Assembly: GCA_963070105.1 (NCBI GenBank)
Contig: OY718804.1
Location: 10,741,817 to 10,805,816, forward strand
Reading direction: 5' to 3'
Source of the DNA: Litomosoides sigmodontis
Lineage: Eukaryota > Nematoda > Chromadorea > Rhabditida > Onchocercidae
Length of the DNA: 64,000 bases
Positions 1-13,590 of this stretch are shown one piece after another (the stretch's first letter is position 1; each line of letters starts with the position of its first letter). Position numbers and translations under genes: made by a program. The notes under the pieces were generated by a model. That model ran no database searches. It had not been told where the DNA came from and worked only from the letters and a program-made list of their open reading frames with translations.

Positions 1-1990
1 CAGATAACTATATGTAGAAGGTGTGGGGAAATAGGCACGAATTAATTATTGAAATGAAATGAATTTCAATTCTTTCCCTAAAATTTCCGTTTGGTGATCC
101 AGTCCGTTCGTCCCGTCCCTTCTCCACCAAACAGTCCTCGCCAGTCATTTTATGCTTTTTGTTGCATTCTCCCCTTCCTCCCTTCCATTTAACCAGAAAA
201 AAGCGAGGAGACGGTATGTGCGCTTGCAGATTTGAGCTGAAACTGATTTGTTAAACAAGCAGTCCGTCAGTGACTTTCCGCTCTTCACGTATCGATCAGC
301 AGTCTTCCACAGCCGACCGCCCACGAACGAGAGGCAAAAACTTCCCATCTTAGGAATGCGCATGCATCTTCAAACTACCCTTTAAGTTGCTAACGAAATG
401 CCTGTCATCGTCGTCGCGATGGAGCGCTGGTCTTAAACCAGCCTCTTCCATTGTTTTCTCATTCCCTTACCTTAAATTACCCTTTTAAAAAGGTACTTTC
501 TCCACAGCTCTCCTCATACAATTCTATCCTTCGTTTTAGTGCGATTTCAATGCTTTTTCATCTTGTCATTCCGTTTTTCCTGATTCAATGTAACTTCTAC
601 TTTCTTCACTCCTTTGCAGAGCCATTCCATGTAATAATTCCGGAATATCCCGCTCTTTCTAAATGATTTCGTTAGTGAATGAAATTGATTTCCAAAAACA
701 GGATTTCCTTTTTTCCTCTCCCTCCCTCTTTCCTCTTTTTTCTGCAACATTTCAGTTTGCATCTCCTCAGCAACTCGGAAATGGTACTTTGTCGAAATGC
801 TGCTATACTTGTCGTGCGGAATGGAAGACATTTCTGGTTCGATCAATAAAACAAGCCTGAGCACATGTTGTTAGTAAATGAAATTTACTGTTGTAGAAAT
901 CAACACATTATAATGGATATTTGATAGAGAGGGATATCCAACCTAGCTGCTCCTTCGTCTCTTCACTGGCCTGCTTGCTCTATGTGAAGCTCATTTACAT
1001 TCCTTTTATTTTAGCCGCATCAGTGGCTCGCGAAGAGAGACAAAGGAGAGAGAGAGGGAGGGATTTCCATTCTGCAGTTGGAACGGATGATAGCGGTAAC
1101 TCAATTAGAGGAATGATTGCAAAGTCCTTTGTGATGATGGCACATTTAAATTATGCAGGAAACTATTTTTCAGCGAGAACAAAAAAGTTAGATCAAACGG
1201 AGAAGGCAGCATTTGTGTACGCGTTTTTCATGTGCTCAAGCATCGCGGTCTTATAGTAATAGCGAAATGGCACACTGCTTTGCGTGTAAGCTTAAAAGCC
1301 GTCCTTGGAGGGGGATGAAGGAAGTGGGAGTGAAAGAGTTTTTCCTTTCACAGTATCTTATCTTCTCATGATGCTACCGTTGAACTCTTGTAACCGGATC
1401 AATTTTTATGTTTGGTGCGGAGCGGAGAACCGGTTCTCCCTTGATGTACCGCGTAGCTCGTCCAGTCCAAGATGAAAAGTGAACTTGAGAAGGAATGAAT
1501 TAATTCATTTTAGCTTTGTGTAAAGTGTCAAGAGGTTTTCGCGAGTGATCACTGCTTCGAAGCTCTAAAACAGGATCAGATGTTCAGGATCAACGAGGCT
1601 GATTGCTTGCTATTCATGATAACTAACGATGGGAGGGAGAGAATAATAGAACTGCTACGATAGAAAAAGTGCTGTTCATCCTTCACAGCTACGAAATCTT
1701 GACTGTCTACAATTGGCTTTTCAAAATTCTTATTAATGCAATAATTTTATGAAAATACCAACTGAATGCCAACCTGTTAACTTGTCATAATAAGCTTGAG
1801 GAAATTGGACGTTGTACGTTGCACCAACTTTCCTTCCCACTTCCGTTAATCCGTTTTAGGAATCATTTCTGCATTTTCATAACGATGTCACGATGGTGAT
1901 GGTTCTCCTGTAAGAAATACCGGGCTAACTCAAAGAAATTCTGTCTGAAACAAAATTTCCTGGTTGAGTGACCAAGGTACGGTAGCGTAC
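1..1990. other. 5' flank of tra-1, no gene recognised
   Basis: No coding region with family resemblance was found on either strand. The open frames here are short and of low-complexity composition. The stretch is rich in short pyrimidine runs on the plus strand and probably holds the promoter and upstream control region of the tra-1 gene, which starts at about 1997. No convincing TATA box, tRNA or repeat was seen. Confidence 0.5.
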
Positions 1991-1996
1991 AGTATT
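1991..1996 (+). promoter_or_regulatory. candidate trans-splice acceptor of tra-1
   Basis: The AG of TACAG at 1988-1992 is followed by TATT and then the proposed ATG at 1997. No matching donor is visible upstream. A 3' splice site this close to the start codon suggests spliced-leader addition, which is known in nematodes. It may instead be the acceptor of an undetected 5' exon. Confidence 0.35.
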
Positions 1997-4900
1997 ATGG
2001 AAGTCGGTAGTATCTCGCTGGAATGTGGCGCCGTACCACCTTTTCCTGTCAGCGGCATTAATTACTTGCCGATTCCGTCATGTCAGCAGTCTTCATCATC
2101 CTCACCGCACGGTTCAGCCTTCTCGTCACCAACTTTCTCCTCTTTCGCACCGTTGCTGACCAGTTATGAGGTCATTTCTATTCACTTTTCTATTATTCAA
2201 CTCACTTGAGGCAAATAACGGTTTTACTACAACAGCGACTGCAATTAAATCATTTCAGTAAATAACTAAATCTGTGAAGCGATGCAGTCTGAGACCTAGA
2301 CGCAGACTTTCTTCAGAGCATAAGTCATACGTCAATCACGCATACGCACACAGATGAATGCTTGAATGAAGTCAATTCCAGACTTTAAATGCTTCATATT
2401 TAAATGACTGATGCGCCTCAGTTCGTATTATTTAAAACATTATTTGTTTTAGCACTCAAACAGTATGAAATCCGGCGGCAGTGTTGACGTGGCAGCGGTA
2501 GCAGCAGCGGCGGCAACCACCCACAATCCGCTGTCATCAATGGCTGTGCAGTGTTTCAGTCATGATTCCGCAACGGCGTTTGGAAACCCTTCGACGGCAG
2601 CGGCAGCAGCAGCAGCATCGCAACCTAATCCATTTTTTTATGGCCCAAATCATTTTAGCTTATCACAGTTAGTTAGCTTTCTTTTTTATTTTTTGAAAAA
2701 CATTGACCGGAATCTTCCTTGCTCTGTTTTCTTCTTGGCCACGGAACTTATCACTTTTTTCTTCTCCTTCTTTCACTTAATGTATTCTGCTGAACTGTAT
2801 GAGTAGTATCACTATGAAACACTACCATTGTCTCTACTGCACTAATCGAAAAGCATCTGATGCAAGCAGCCAATTATTACAAGCCGTAAACTTACAAGCT
2901 TTAAAGACTTTTTCAAGATGTTTCCATTTGTACATTTCTGCAGTAAGGCTTCAAAAAATTTTAAAGAAGGAGCAACAACAACAACAACAACAAGCATGAA
3001 TTATACTTAAAAAAGAAGTCGTATGTGAGAGAGCATCAGTCTAAGCATGAAGGATAGAATATGGGAATCTTTTAAACATCTATCATTTCGTTTAATTCGA
3101 AGTCACGGCGGTGCGTACCACTTCTTGGACATTTTAATGCACCTTTTTATTGGCCAATAAATGATAGCAATTTCTGTCACATGACCGTGGATCGTGGAGA
3201 CTGGTCAGGAAGAATGAATCGTTTCAAGAAAGTTGCAACGAATGGTCATATTCAGATGCAGATTTGTTGCCACAGGGAATATTCATTACTTATTGCATAT
3301 AAACGGGATGCTAACACTATAGTTTCAGATGAAAATTCTAAAAATTTTCGAAACTTAACTTCTGAAACTGCAACGGAACTTTCGTGCTATCAATTTTTAG
3401 AAAATGAGATGAATTGAAAATCTGTTGCTGGATTTTTTTCCTCTCTAAAAATTTTATTGTAAATTTTACGTGGTATGAATGTATCAGAGATAAAGCAACG
3501 GGTGGTACTGTAGTGATCGAATGATAACTGAAAACTGATTAGGCGACCACTTCAAGGCGATCATGAACGGATAATTTACGATGTGTAGGATTAGAACTAC
3601 TCGTTAATTTCATTAGTTCAGTGGTAAAGTGACGATCACGTGCACATTGCACTCATTTGCATATTTATTTGTTAACTTTTTGCATTTGGTCGGTGCGATT
3701 CTCATCTCTTCCCGCATTCCTGCTCATCCCACATCTGGTGATAGCTGACCTTGTAATGCGAGTGTTTCCCATTCTTATAGTTTGACATTTTATTTCCATT
3801 TTCATCCTGTTTCTGCTCTTTTATGGCCTCTTAAATTGGCACTTTAGAATCATCCATTCCTTTCTTCTTTTTCTCCTACGCAAATGTAAAAATTCCACAA
3901 ATTTATTAAACATCATGTATAAAACTAATCAGTGGACCCTCAGATACTAACTGTCGTAAGGATGAGAACCGTTTAGCACTATCAGTATCGGTGCAAATAG
4001 GATAATCTTATAATCCTAAAGGATTATTTTACGTTTTTTCCATCCTTTTTTCGACATTTCTATCTGTCTGCGCGATAATGTAAAGACAAAATCGGTGGAG
4101 AAACACTGAAAACATTCTGTCCTAGAAAAATCACAAAGGTAAGCGATAGCTACTTTTAGTTAAATAACAAAAGCACCAATGATAAGAGGTGAAAAAGGAT
4201 GCCGTGAAGTACAGAAAAAGGGGGCAATGAGGTGCAGCATTCATTCTATGATTATCAACTGTTTTCAAGATGATACAGTTAGAGGGATGTATTAAGTTCA
4301 ATTCAAGGTTTAACATTCCCTTCTAAAATCATTCCTACTCTCTCAAACAAGCACACAACTTGAGTACAGGATTGTAGGAAATTAAAATCTTAAAACTCGG
4401 CAGCACTGGGCCATCGCCCAAACACATATCAGCTGTTGCTAATTTCTTCACATATCTTCATTTTCTGATTAGATACACTTTAAAAGCATTAATTTCAATG
4501 CGCATAATATGTAAATTAATGGGATAAATCAATTACGCTAAGAATCCACTACCTTCACGCGGTAAGCCATCATCTACCTCAAATAAACTTTCATTTGTTT
4601 TATGAGCGTGGCAAGATTAGGTTTTCACAGCGTGGACGAATATTGGGCCGTGGAATATGCAGAAAATAGGTGGAGCGAGTTTCGGAACGCAGAACGGCTG
4701 TGATGACGTTGGTCGTCCGGTGGGTAGCTTGGAAATTGCTTGGAGAGCTCCGAGGAGCCAGGGTTTTCCGTGGGTCTGAGTTCTGATTATTGCAGTTTAA
4801 TGTCGAAAAGCCTGTGAGGTCCGCTGACTGAGCGTTGTAGCAATCACAACTGATAACATGCCAATCCTACCTTGCATTTCCATTGCGGGAAATTTCACAA

Positions 4901-7900
4901 TTAGAAAACTTGATGAGCAGATTCAGTGACGTGAATTTATTTGGGTCCGAAAGAAATGCGCATTTCTTCTATTTAGTCTGAGTTCTCTAACACTACTTTT
5001 TTTAATGCCTGCCTTTCAAAGTTAAAGAGCTTTGGATCTCAAAAAAAATCATTCTTGAAATTATTTATTGTTCAAGCTTTAAAAATGAAGAAGAGAGTTT
5101 TAACGGTATAAATTCGCACATAGATATTTATATCCAAATATAGGCAGCTTAAAAAATGGTTGAATAAACGTATCAGGGAAGGAAGGATAAAAGAATAGAG
5201 AAATGTTCTCATATCTTCTATGATGATTACTTAAAGTTCTTAATCGTTCTAAATCATTGCTTTGAAGTGCGAGCATTGGAAGGCTTTTGTTTTAACTCAT
5301 AAATGCTAAAATCTAAATATGCTGATGGACTGGAGTACCTATTTTACGAATATAGACTTATATTTGGTAGAGTGCTCTTTTCAGAGGTTCAAAATTCGTA
5401 ATTTCATTACTTTTAGTTGTTATTTATTTATTTTCGTTTTTCTCATTTTTGACAATAAAACTGCATACAGGATAGAATCGAACTCCGACTGTCGTCTTCT
5501 CTATAGATCACCTGTGGGACATTACGAAACACCCTGTTTTTAATACTTTATTTTAATATTCATAGTGGTATTGAGCATTTTTTTCTCGTTTCAGGGAGGT
5601 ATTGATGGCGGCTTACCACCGCCAAGGTATGCATGCACATATGGCACCGACAAATTTGGCAACACCAATTCAGTCACTTCCACCAACGTATTCATCTTGT
5701 ACATCACTTAATTTGCCTCCATTCGGACTTCGTAGCACGAATATGTCTTCTTCATCCTCTTTTGAAGGTAACACTTCGGTGATCTGAAAACTTGGAAAAT
5801 ATTGCTGCTACTTTATCTGCGCATTATCTCGGACTTTATTTTTTCCATTCAAAAGCATTGTTTTTTGTGGTCCAGTTTTGAGTCGGTTTGAAGTGTTTCT
5901 GAAAAGTTATTTGGATTTAAAATACATAAGGGAGAGTGTATAGTCTCAGGAAGGTGTTAATCAAAAAATTGTGTAGGACAAAATACGTATTACAAGGCAT
6001 TACAAGGCAGAGAACTGTTAGGTCACAGCTTGGTTTCTAAAGCCACTTGGAGGAAACCAATACTTCGTACACATTGTTTTCAGAATTAAGCATATAAATT
6101 TTGCAGGTTATGTGACATTTTATTTAGTAACATCAACGGATTTTTTGATTGAACACTTAGTTGATTGACCGTTATTAATGCATATACTTGTCTATTTCAC
6201 ATTTCTTTCTGATTTATTGTTAAATGTTCCGCGATGTTCGCAAAAATATAGATCATGCTTCAATTCTATTTTTGACCTATTTCATTTCACGAGTAGGTCA
6301 CGTCCGAACTATTTTTACTTAACTTTTCTTTTAAACACATTTCAGAATTGGACTCTCATCTCACATCAGGCTTTTTAGGCGCTTCCATACGGTTCTTTTT
6401 TGGAAAAATGAATTCATATATTTTGTTTTAGCAACTTTAAAATCATAAAATAACCTTAATTTTCAGATTTAGCGCTGGATTCATTGCTAGGGAGTGAGTA
6501 TAATCGGAAGCGTAAAAATGAGCGTTCAATAAGCAGTTTGCACACATTCTCCGACAGCGGGACTTCGGTAACTTCCTCAGGTTCTTCACTGCAGTCAACG
6601 CTAATTAGACCCGCACCTTTGACAACAGAAAATGAATCTAGTTTGTTCCATTCTCAACTAATTATCAGTGAATTCCGACATACCGTTGAACAAGCGCAGC
6701 ATCTACATTCAGCGAAAGCAAATAATTTGGTGCATTTTGTTTAAATTCTTTCTTAATTCAGCGATTTCTTTTCCAGTTTTCCAAACAAGTTCTATTTCAC
6801 GTTAAAAATGAAGTTGATAGTTGACAAGAAAAGCACAATATTCAATTACTAATGGGACGTCTTTTAGGGAAGTGGGCCTGAGTCGAAAAATACGAACAAC
6901 ATTCTTAATAGGAGGTAATTTGTTTAATTTAAAACTTGGTAGTAAGGTCGATAGTTCTTTTTTAGTAGGTTTTCAAAGTTTGAAAAAAAAGCTGAAATTA
7001 GAGACACAGGGAAGTGATTTTTTCAGGTTACCGGGTAAATCTGCTGAAAACGAACATATTGTCACTACTCATATTCAGAATTATGGTGGTGTCGTGCATC
7101 ATACGCAAAAAATTTCGAAGAAGACGAACATTAATGGACATAGTACAGCCCCATCATCTTCAACTGCGCAAAAAGAAAAGTCGGTGTTCATTGCATATGT
7201 CGACATATCTCTAGCTTTTCTTTCTTCACTGACCGTTTCTTTCGAGTTAGTTCATATACCTAATAGCAAATAATATCAATAAATTTTTAAACTTCAGTGA
7301 TTATATCCTGTACTGTTTTCAGGAATCATTCATATTTAGCGAAGTCGAATGCACGCAATAGTACTGCACCACTCGTTGTGACAGAGGGTAATTCAGCCGA
7401 AAATGTTGACATTGAGACATTGGAAGATCTAAGATGTGAATGGCAAGGATGCAAACGAAAATTTTCGAGCCAAAAAGTCCTAGTGGATCACGTTTTTACC
7501 GCTCATATCCAGGTATGGTGTTTCGAAATTGAAATGATTCATAAGGTTTTTTTAAACTTTTTTTTTTACGATTTCCCCTATTCCACATTTTCTTTAAAAA
7601 TTCCTTCTTATTTTAAAATGCTAATTGCAACTCTTTGGAAAGCTGCATAACTACTTTTTATCCTTTTCGATAAATTGTGCAGGAGATGAAGTTTTAGTCT
7701 CATAGAATTTCAAAATAGATTTGTCGTAAATACATGGATGAAGTTCATGTTAGGTTAAAAGTCAATTATGCTTTTAAGATATTCGTTTATAAGACTCGTT
7801 ATTTGTATCTTGTTAAATGGCACAGGCGTTTTTGAGCAATGTTTTCTAGACAACAAAAGTTTATACGTGTTTATGGGAAGGCTGTAAGCGAGAGGAAGCA

Positions 7901-10900
7901 TTTAAAGCTCAATATATGCTTGTCGTACACGTAAGACGTCATACAGGTGAAAAACCTAACGTTTGCACGGTATGTTCTCTGTTGTTATGTTGGAGGTTCC
8001 TTTTGTTTCTCTTAGTTGGAAAATTTATGAAAAGATTTTTAAAACTGTGCTGATGTTGCGGCAAATGGGAGTTTGTCCTGCTCAATAATAGCTTATTTTG
8101 TGGAAAAATTTGTTGTAGTATCCTGGTTGTGATAAATCATACAGCCGATTGGAAAATTTAAAAACGCATGTGCGAACACATACTGGAGAACGTCCATATC
8201 GGTGTGAGTTTCCGGAATGTGGTAAAGCTTTCAGCAATGCGTCCGATCGTGCAAAGCATCAAAATCGTACTCACTCCGATACGGTGAATAATGTTTTCTT
8301 TTTCTGGCGGGAAAATATCGATATGGGCTTAGGATTAATTTTTTAATAAACACATTTGCAGAGGACTGATTCAAATTACAGTTCCTTTTTCATTTGAAGT
8401 ATTGAAGTGCATTTCGGACTTTTATAAATGTTCCTCAATTTCAGAAGCCATATCAATGTATGATAAATGACTGTATAAAAAGTTATACAGATCCGTCATC
8501 ATTGAGAAAACATATTAAGTCTGTTCACGGTGATGAAGCCTATGAGTTGGCAAAGAAGAATAAAGTGTATCCAAAGCGACGTAATGGTATGGCATCAGAC
8601 ACAACGCAGTCTTCATCGTCAAAGTAAATGTCTATTTCATTATTCAATTTCTATTGGAATTTGGTAGCGTTTCCATGCTTTTTATTAGATTAATGTCCAA
8701 ATGTGTTTTGAAGAATTATTCTATAAGAAAATTGTGCATTGTAAATAGAAGTACACTAGGGATTTTGGAAGGAAATCTGTGATCTCATTTGTGTTTGAAA
8801 TCTTGCATATTAAACTGTTAAAAAGGTTGTAATTAATTTCAGAAGTGTTGTTGATAGAACCAATGATGAAAGTGAAGATGAAATATATCGTATTAACTCT
8901 CCAACGCAGATGCTTTTATCTGCCTGCTTACGTACTGTTGAGAAAAGTAAGAGTATGAGTTGTACAATATTTAGTAATATATTGTGCAAGTTGTGTTCAC
9001 TTAAATTTGATTTTCAGTTAATGAAAATACACCTGAAGAAAAAGTTCGGACCGGTAAAAAGAAGCGGCCAAAGAGGGCACCGCCTTATCCCTCAAATGTT
9101 TGCATCAATCCGCATTATACTTCGAAGTAAACATTTTTTGACCTAGCAAATTTTAGCACTTTTTTTTTCAAGTCAATAGTCTCGATTTATATCTTAAAGT
9201 GTTTTTATGTGTTTTTACTGTATGCGCTCTATTGCATACTAATACTATATTGTATATTGTATACTAACAGATCTTTCAGTGTGGATCCGTCATCGCCAGA
9301 TGCTAACGGCTTTAATACACAAACAGTGACATCAGTTAATTCAAGTGCCAGTTCTGGTGCAGTGCAGATTCCACATCCATCGAACATAACGAACAGCAAT
9401 GGAAACGGTGTATCAGTGCTTGGCGGTCGTAGAGATTTTTGCGTTGATCGCTTCCTCCAAAATAAAGGTATATATTTTTATTCTTGAAACAAAAGTGCGT
9501 TTGGTAAATTGTTTTGAGACTACAAAAAAGGATTAAGAAGAAAAGAAATTCAAACATTAAAAAAAGTTTTTATTATTTGCTTTTGATTTATTTTTTTTAT
9601 ATCCTTGTACTTGCAAAAATTAATCTGCAGCACATTTCGATGATAGAAGCATGGATGGAAGTATGTCTCATCATGAATGCCAATCTCATTATAATGACTC
9701 ATCACCATCACCACCTTCGACAAGGAATGACGAAATGGCGAAGTATCAGAAAGGTTTTTTTACTTTTCCATTTTGATTCTTTTTGCTCTCCTTCTGTGGT
9801 TTGTCTTGAAAGGAGAATTACCAATCACTGCAGTTTTTCAGTCCAGTACTTATCACACAAAGTTTAAGAAAATTGTGTGTTGCATGTTATCTTTAAATGC
9901 ATTGTCATAACCGGTGGACTTTTTTCAGATGTTGAGGAGTATATGTACAATCCTGAGCGACCTTCTTCAATAATACGAAATGCATCAGTTGGTTGTAATG
10001 TTGTGGGTGTTGCTCTGGGTCATTCGATGTTGCCAAATCAGAAGTGCGTTTTGAAATTTTTGAAAAGTTTTGAAGATTGTTTGAGCTGGATCTAAGAGGA
10101 ATAATGGGAAAAAATATTGGAATACTAATATAGGAACATTATGATTTATAAAACTAGTAAGCCTTTATGAATGTGCTGATGATATTATAGCCGTTCGGTG
10201 GAGCAAGTTGCATATGCTATGGAGCGTGTTAACTTGCAACCAACGCCAAATATTCGTCGTCCAGTAAATCAGCATGTACAGCGTCAAGGATATTATAGTA
10301 ACCCGGTATGATAATGCATACATATTATTGTGTAGTGAAGGAAGGAGTGGAGCGCTTAAATTAATAGAAAAGTTAAACAATTACGAATTTCCAAATATGA
10401 ATTGATATTGTTTTTGATGTCGTCATAATTTTCTTATAAACGAGCAGCTTTTAGTATGATGGAGATTATGAGGATTTCGACCCGATGGATCCGTACCCGA
10501 CTTCCTTGGGTGACAACGGTAACGTAGTTACAGCCATTACGCCACCAACTGGCCATCGGAAGTGTAGGTGTTCGATCACTTGATAATTTCAGTTGTTATG
10601 TTTTTTAAAAAAATGCTAAACCGTGTTCTATTGTCTCCGAGCATGTGACAGTGCTGTTAATTTTATCCAGATTTATTCTGATTATCTTGAAGTCGAATTC
10701 AAGTAAGGAAAATAAAGAGGTGTAAGGATGAAAAAGTTTGCAAAATACGTTGAAATTTTTTAATGAATTTTCTAGATTCTCCTGTAACTGTTGTTGAACA
10801 AGCAGTACAAACTTACGATTGGGGAGTATCAATGAAGGAGATCGATGTGTCTGCACCTGTCCAGGTTCAAACAGCATGTCCAGAAACTATAGAAACAGAA

Positions 10901-13590
10901 AAGGAACCAACGATGGTGATTTTTTTAATGATATTTGAAAGTATTTCATTTACAGTTAATGAGGACGATTAAGATGAATTTCTTGCTCATCTAAGACATT
11001 TTTCTGCACATGTTTGAATGACCTGTTGTGATGAAAATTGGCGAAAGATGTTTCAAAAAAAACCCTAAAAGCCAAAAAAACAGTATCCTGTCTTAACCAG
11101 TTATGTGTTCCACAATCAATAGTTCATAATTTTTTTCATTTGAAATTTCGAGCTAGACGATGCATGTTATATTGAAAAGATTTGTAGACATGCTTAACGC
11201 CGATGAAACTGCCAATGCAGCACGAAGTACAGGATGATCTCTATATGTATAATAATAATGCTACTACAACACCGGCAGCCCTTGTATCTCACCATTCAAT
11301 GAAAATTAAAACTAAGCAAGAGTGTGGTACTTACAAAACCGAACAAATAGGTTGTTGCTGTTATACGGCTGAATGAAAGTGTTGTAAATAATTTTTGCAA
11401 ACGTTAATTGTAGTATTTCCATACTTGTTAATCTGTTGCAAAAAATTATGTGCGTGGTCGATATATATATATATATATAGGATACCTTATCGTTGCCTTT
11501 TAGATTTTAAAGTAGAAAGACAGCATAATAGTCTTTTAAAACATGGGTAAGTAACGAATGTAGGAAAAGCTTTTGCAGTTAGTGAAATTAGAAACAGCTA
11601 TTAAGAAGTTGTGGTAGTTTTTTCTTCAAGAGTAGAAGTTTTGCAGGGAAACAGTGTACATCAAGCAGGATACAGCAGGCAAATTCTGTGACCGATAGGG
11701 ATTACTGCACGGAATCGTTACCATCAAGCGATTTTACATCAGATCCTGTACTTCCAAACGTTCATATGCAACAAATGCTTGGTGGTACAGTAGATGCACA
11801 ATATCCGATATCCCCAAATACTTACGATCATTCTACAGTATCTTACGGGAGTCAGTATACAGACCCGTTAATGATGTCTTCGTGCATGCAAATCAACAAC
11901 AATAATGTAAGTAAATATACGTTTTACAGGGTTTCTATCCTCATGCGCGGTCGTGCGATTTCTTCGTTTTTGTGTTTGTTCGCATCCTTACCTCTATTTT
12001 ATTTATGTGCTTTATATTGCATGCTTGTGTCCAATTTTTTATCTTTGTTTTTTTTAAGTGGCAGCATAATTTCACAATTTCTTTTGGGAATATTACTCTA
12101 AAACTTTCACTTTTAATGGGTTTTCCTCTTTTTTGATTTCCGTTTTTATGTTTAATTACCTTGTTTTGCTTTTTGACATTCTTTACAAATATTCAGCTTT
12201 TTTGTCCGTTCTATAGGTGTAGTTTGGATAGAGTCAGTACTACAGCTGCATTACTCGAAAAGTAGTTATTACCTTTTTTGAATTTTCTTTAATGTGAGAT
12301 AGATAACTGTTTTTGAGTTCCATGTCTTTTAATTTTTTTCGTTGTATTACTTTTAATGTCTTTTTTTTTCTGTCAGTTGGTTTGACAAACGATTTTATAC
12401 ACTAATGATTTCATGCACACTTCGAATACTTAAAATTTGAATTTCATTACCTTTTCTTTGCATGAATTACTATTTATTACATAAACTTTTTTGCTCACTT
12501 TCTACTCATTTTATACGTTTGTAATTTCAGTCGAATCGGTTTGATGTTCCAGCAATAATTACATAATTTGAAGTATTACATCACCATTTCAATTTGTCCT
12601 TCATAACATCACACACACGTAGTGCTTTAATAAATCTTATGAAATGTGTTTTTTTTTCGTATTTCAGTCCAGATATGGAACAGATAGTTTCAATATAACG
12701 GATTCACATTCGAACAGACTACAAATCGAAATGGTAATTTCCGGATGTTGCATCATTTTGAACGATAGTCATGTAAAATAATTTCTGATTTCAATTTTCG
12801 TTCGAAAGCTGAACGTGATAACTCACTATATTTCGACAAAGCTAAAATATTCAGCCGATTCTGTTCTGTACTACTGAAAAAATTCGACGGGGAAAAAGCT
12901 TTGGAGGTTTCCCTCATACAAATTTCCGAATGAATATTTCCTGAAAAAAAAGCTTGTCTACTTTAAACCCTGAATAAACAGCCCTGTGAGGTCGGATAAA
13001 ACAGTTAGTGGTCCTTCAAATTGTTTTTTGAAGAGTCTAATGTTTAATCATATTTTACGTACTACTGCGTTATCAGTACGACCATGTATGATGTAAGTAA
13101 TTATGAAGTACAATGAGAATTTCTACTGTTACGAAGCATTTTTCGTCAGAGAAAACAAGAAGGAGAGCTTGATCATGCTAATAATGTAAATTTAATCACC
13201 AGTGTTTTCTTTCATGAGTGTAACTGGTCTGGGATGTAAAGTAGCGAAGAAATAGCCTTCGTTTCTCATAAATTGGCTTTGTGACTTGTACTTCATAACT
13301 GATAGAATGCTCGTAGTACTTGCGTTTCGGTTAGGTTTATTGGATTTTGAAGTTTACTAAGGTCGTATATCTATATTTTTTTTTAATTAGTTGAGAAATC
13401 GGGATTTTTGTAGCCGGAGAAAGACTCATTGCAAGACCTCGGCAACGATGATTTATTCGGTGATTTGGCTGGTATGGATGCGATTGTTCTTAGCAATGTC
13501 GATGAACTGACGTCTTCTTTCGAAAGTATTGAGCTGAGGAATATGGAACCAGAAAGACTAAATGCTGATGAACAACCGACTGCAGAATGA
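1997..13590 (+). CDS. tra-1: TRA-1, GLI/Ci-family zinc-finger transcription factor
   Basis: Nematode GLI orthologue; in C. elegans TRA-1 is the terminal regulator of sexual fate, a nuclear DNA-binding factor. Exons: 1997-2170, 2453-2667, 5595-5767, 6467-6729, 6868-6914, 7027-7245 (or to 7185, same frame), 7323-7512, 7850-7969, 8119-8283, 8445-8623, 8843-8946, 9018-9126, 9271-9467, 9631-9753, 9929-10043, 10191-10305, 10455-10518, 10776-10915, 11221-11350, 11647-11906, 12668-12733, 13414-13590. Phases agree throughout and give about 1,114 residues, close to C. elegans TRA-1A. Five C2H2 fingers lie at about residues 400-552 and carry GLI hallmarks ([45 protein letters not shown]). Finger 2 has 14 residues between the second Cys and first His, against 15 in human GLI. 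The N-terminus is Ser- and Ala-rich with an alanine run (about 2594-2617). The last exon is acidic-hydrophobic ([12 protein letters not shown]). The first exon, and the donors at 2171 and 7246, are the least certain parts. Confidence 0.92.
2668..5594 (+). other. intron 2 of tra-1 (2.9 kb)
   Basis: This long intron separates the alanine-rich exon from the next coding exon. It contains a short CAA-type repeat at about 2972-2993 and a locally CpG-rich stretch at about 4602-4830. No conserved coding exon was recognised. The open frame at 3181-3417 has no family resemblance. Confidence 0.7.
11461..11479. repeat. AT dinucleotide repeat
   Basis: About nine and a half AT units, in an intron of tra-1. 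Confidence 0.95.

Noticed and set aside
2283..2306. CTGAGACCTAG within a short stem, recalling lin-4
   Set aside because: Similarity is too short and the stem is only about six base pairs.
3181..3417. Plus-strand open frame inside tra-1 intron 2
   Set aside because: No family resemblance, and it is not needed for phase between the flanking exons.
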